Below are positions 5,783 through 6,726 of a stretch of 6,726 nt of DNA, in pieces (position 1 is the stretch's first letter; every line of letters starts with the position of its first letter). The notes under the pieces were generated by a model, which ran no database searches, had not been told where the DNA came from, and worked only from the letters and a program-made list of their open reading frames with translations. The position numbers and the translations under genes were made by a program. Origin of the DNA: an uncultured Lachnospiraceae bacterium (GTDB lineage: Bacteria; Bacillota; Clostridia; Lachnospirales; Lachnospiraceae); NCBI GenBank assembly GCA_902783395.1, contig CACZRA010000047.1, positions 1-6,726 on the forward strand, given 5' to 3'.

Positions 5783-6517
5783 ATGAAAAGAGTAATGATC
5801 GTTTCTTCAAGTACACAAAAGATGCATGACCTTGTTAATATAATGGAAAGCTATTACAAGGTTCAGGGCATACTGATGACAAATTCCAATCTTTTAAGCG
5901 ACCTTACGATAGGGCGCCCCGATTGTATAGTCGTCTATGCCGAAGCAGTAGCCAGGACCAAGCTTTTCGGTGTCATTGACCTCAGGGAGAATGAGGATCT
6001 GCTCAGTGTTCCCCTGCTCCTCATAGCAGACGAGAACGATGCCGACACCTTCAAGCTCCATGTGAAGCCGGGTCCCGATGCCACCATAAGCAAGGATGCT
6101 GCGTATTCGGACATCAAGCTCGCCATAGACAAGCTCTGCGCTACATCAGAGAGGTCCTACAGCATACTCGTCGTAGATGATGACCCCGTAGCACTGAAGC
6201 TTGTGAAGTCGCATCTCGACTCCTCATATAAGGTAAACTGTGTCAAATCCGGGATGCTGGCGCTTAAATTCCTTGAGAAGCAGAAGGTCGATCTCATACT
6301 TCTCGACTGCTTCATGCCTGAGATGAACGGACCGCAGACTCTGCAGCTCATCCGGAATATGCCTTCACACAAGCGTACTCCGGTCATATTCCTTACCGGA
6401 AATTCCGAAAAGAACATGGTGATGAACGCCATCAATCTCCACCCTTCCGGATTCCTGGTAAAGCCGGTCAGGAAGGATCAGCTGCTGTCAAAGATAGACG
6501 ATGTGCTTGATACCTGA
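5783..6517 (+). CDS. Two-receiver response regulator: pseudo-receiver plus canonical receiver, no output domain
   Basis: This 244-residue cytosolic protein holds two CheY-like domains in tandem. The second (about 126-243) is canonical: acidic pocket D132-D133 (ILVVDDDP), phosphoacceptor D175 (LILLDCFMPEMNG), switch T205 (IFLTGN) and K227 (FLVKPV). The first (about 1-118) has the same strand-helix pattern but S8-S9 in place of the acidic pair, Y52 at the phosphoacceptor position (CIVVYAEAV) and A82 for the switch threonine; only K104 remains. It can hardly be phosphorylated and is probably a binding or dimerisation module. There is no DNA-binding, GGDEF or other output domain, so signalling must go through partners, as in CheY- or Spo0F-like proteins. 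No histidine kinase lies nearby. The start is chosen because MKRVMIVSS forms the first beta strand, although no ribosome site is visible. Isoleucine is mostly ATA. Confidence 0.88.
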   Translation: MKRVMIVSSSTQKMHDLVNIMESYYKVQGILMTNSNLLSDLTIGRPDCIVVYAEAVARTKLFGVIDLRENEDLLSVPLLLIADENDADTFKLHVKPGPDATISKDAAYSDIKLAIDKLCATSERSYSILVVDDDPVALKLVKSHLDSSYKVNCVKSGMLALKFLEKQKVDLILLDCFMPEMNGPQTLQLIRNMPSHKRTPVIFLTGNSEKNMVMNAINLHPSGFLVKPVRKDQLLSKIDDVLDT

Positions 6518-6545
6518 TATGTGAAATAATCTTCAGTATATTAAA

Positions 6546-6579
6546 GGGGATGCCGTAAGAATGGCATCCCCCCTTTTTT
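6546..6579. terminator. Intrinsic terminator between the response regulator and cysK
   Basis: GGGGATGCC (6546-6554) and GGCATCCCC (6563-6571) pair around an 8-nt loop, followed on the plus strand by CC and six T. It lies 28 nt after the response-regulator stop codon. On the minus strand the stem is followed by TTTAAT, so it may also end the convergent cysK transcript, whose stop codon is 21 nt away. Confidence 0.88.
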
Positions 6580-6600
6580 CTGTATCTGTCTTTCAGGTAT

Positions 6601-6726
6601 TTATTTGGTGAATAAAGCTGTCGAAAGATATCTGTCCCCGGAATCAGGAAGCAGTACGACTATGTTCTTTCCCGCATTCTCGGGACGTCCGGCTATAACG
6701 GTTGCCGCCTTAAGTGCCGCTCCGGA
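6601..6726 (-). CDS. cysK: Cysteine synthase A (O-acetylserine sulfhydrylase), C-terminal end only
   Basis: Only the last 41 codons and TAA are in the window; the gene continues beyond the right edge. The translation starts SGAALKAATVIAGRPENAGK and goes on to IVVLLPDSGDRYLSTALF, then TK and the stop. This is the highly conserved end of cysteine synthase A: SSGAA near the active site, RPEN, and the VVLLPDSGDRYLST strand and tail. CysK makes L-cysteine from O-acetylserine and sulfide using PLP in the cytosol. The PLP lysine and substrate loop are outside the window. It converges on the response-regulator gene and shares a terminator with it. The wording fits CysK better than CysM or cystathionine beta-synthase. 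Confidence 0.9.
   Translation of the reverse strand, partial: SGAALKAATVIAGRPENAGKNIVVLLPDSGDRYLSTALFTK

Noticed and set aside
1..6726. Mobile elements, CRISPR repeats, tRNA or rRNA genes
   Set aside because: No transposase, terminal repeats, regularly spaced repeats or tRNA-like cloverleaf was found; the tyrosine recombinase has the features of housekeeping XerD rather than an integrase.

Overview
The window (6726 bp) looks like chromosomal DNA from a Gram-positive anaerobe of the class Clostridia, possibly Lachnospiraceae-like. The grounds are strong AAGGAGG-type ribosome binding sites, a type III pantothenate kinase next to an ECF-type vitamin transporter subunit, a NUDIX hydrolase next to xerD (an order resembling the Bacillus nudF-xerD neighbourhood), and a MocR-like class Ic aspartate aminotransferase. 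The taxonomic call is inference; no rRNA or marker gene is present to fix it.

Left block (1-2461). A membrane acyltransferase of the acyltransferase-3 family runs rightward and is cut by the window start. It converges on a leftward PLP-dependent aminotransferase. A 14-bp perfect inverted repeat between them serves as a bidirectional terminator. Both genes use ATC almost exclusively for isoleucine.

Right block (2561-6726). The codon habit changes abruptly: ATA becomes the most frequent isoleucine codon in xerD, the NUDIX gene and the response-regulator gene. Reading leftward from about 5700, one promoter drives a tight three-gene operon: ECF transporter S component (probably pantothenate uptake), coaX (pantothenate kinase) and a NUDIX ADP-ribose pyrophosphatase. 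The spacings are 1 and 9 nt. A 273-bp AT-rich gap follows, holding the xerD promoter and a notable operator: a perfect 16-bp palindrome plus a degenerate copy 31 bp away. Sequence and spacing resemble paired NrdR boxes, the operators of the ribonucleotide-reductase repressor. xerD, the tyrosine recombinase for chromosome dimer resolution, lies downstream. Rightward from 5783 is a two-receiver response regulator whose first receiver has lost its phosphorylation site and whose transcript may be leaderless. A terminator separates it from the convergent 3' end of cysK (cysteine synthase), cut by the window end.

The genes are mostly housekeeping: CoA biosynthesis, nucleotide-sugar clean-up, chromosome resolution, amino-acid metabolism. 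I see no phage, IS, CRISPR or defence module. The observations that stand out are the NrdR-like operator pair in front of xerD, the sharp codon-usage boundary at about 2478-2560 (natural junction or assembly chimera), and the pseudo-receiver/receiver protein without an output domain.
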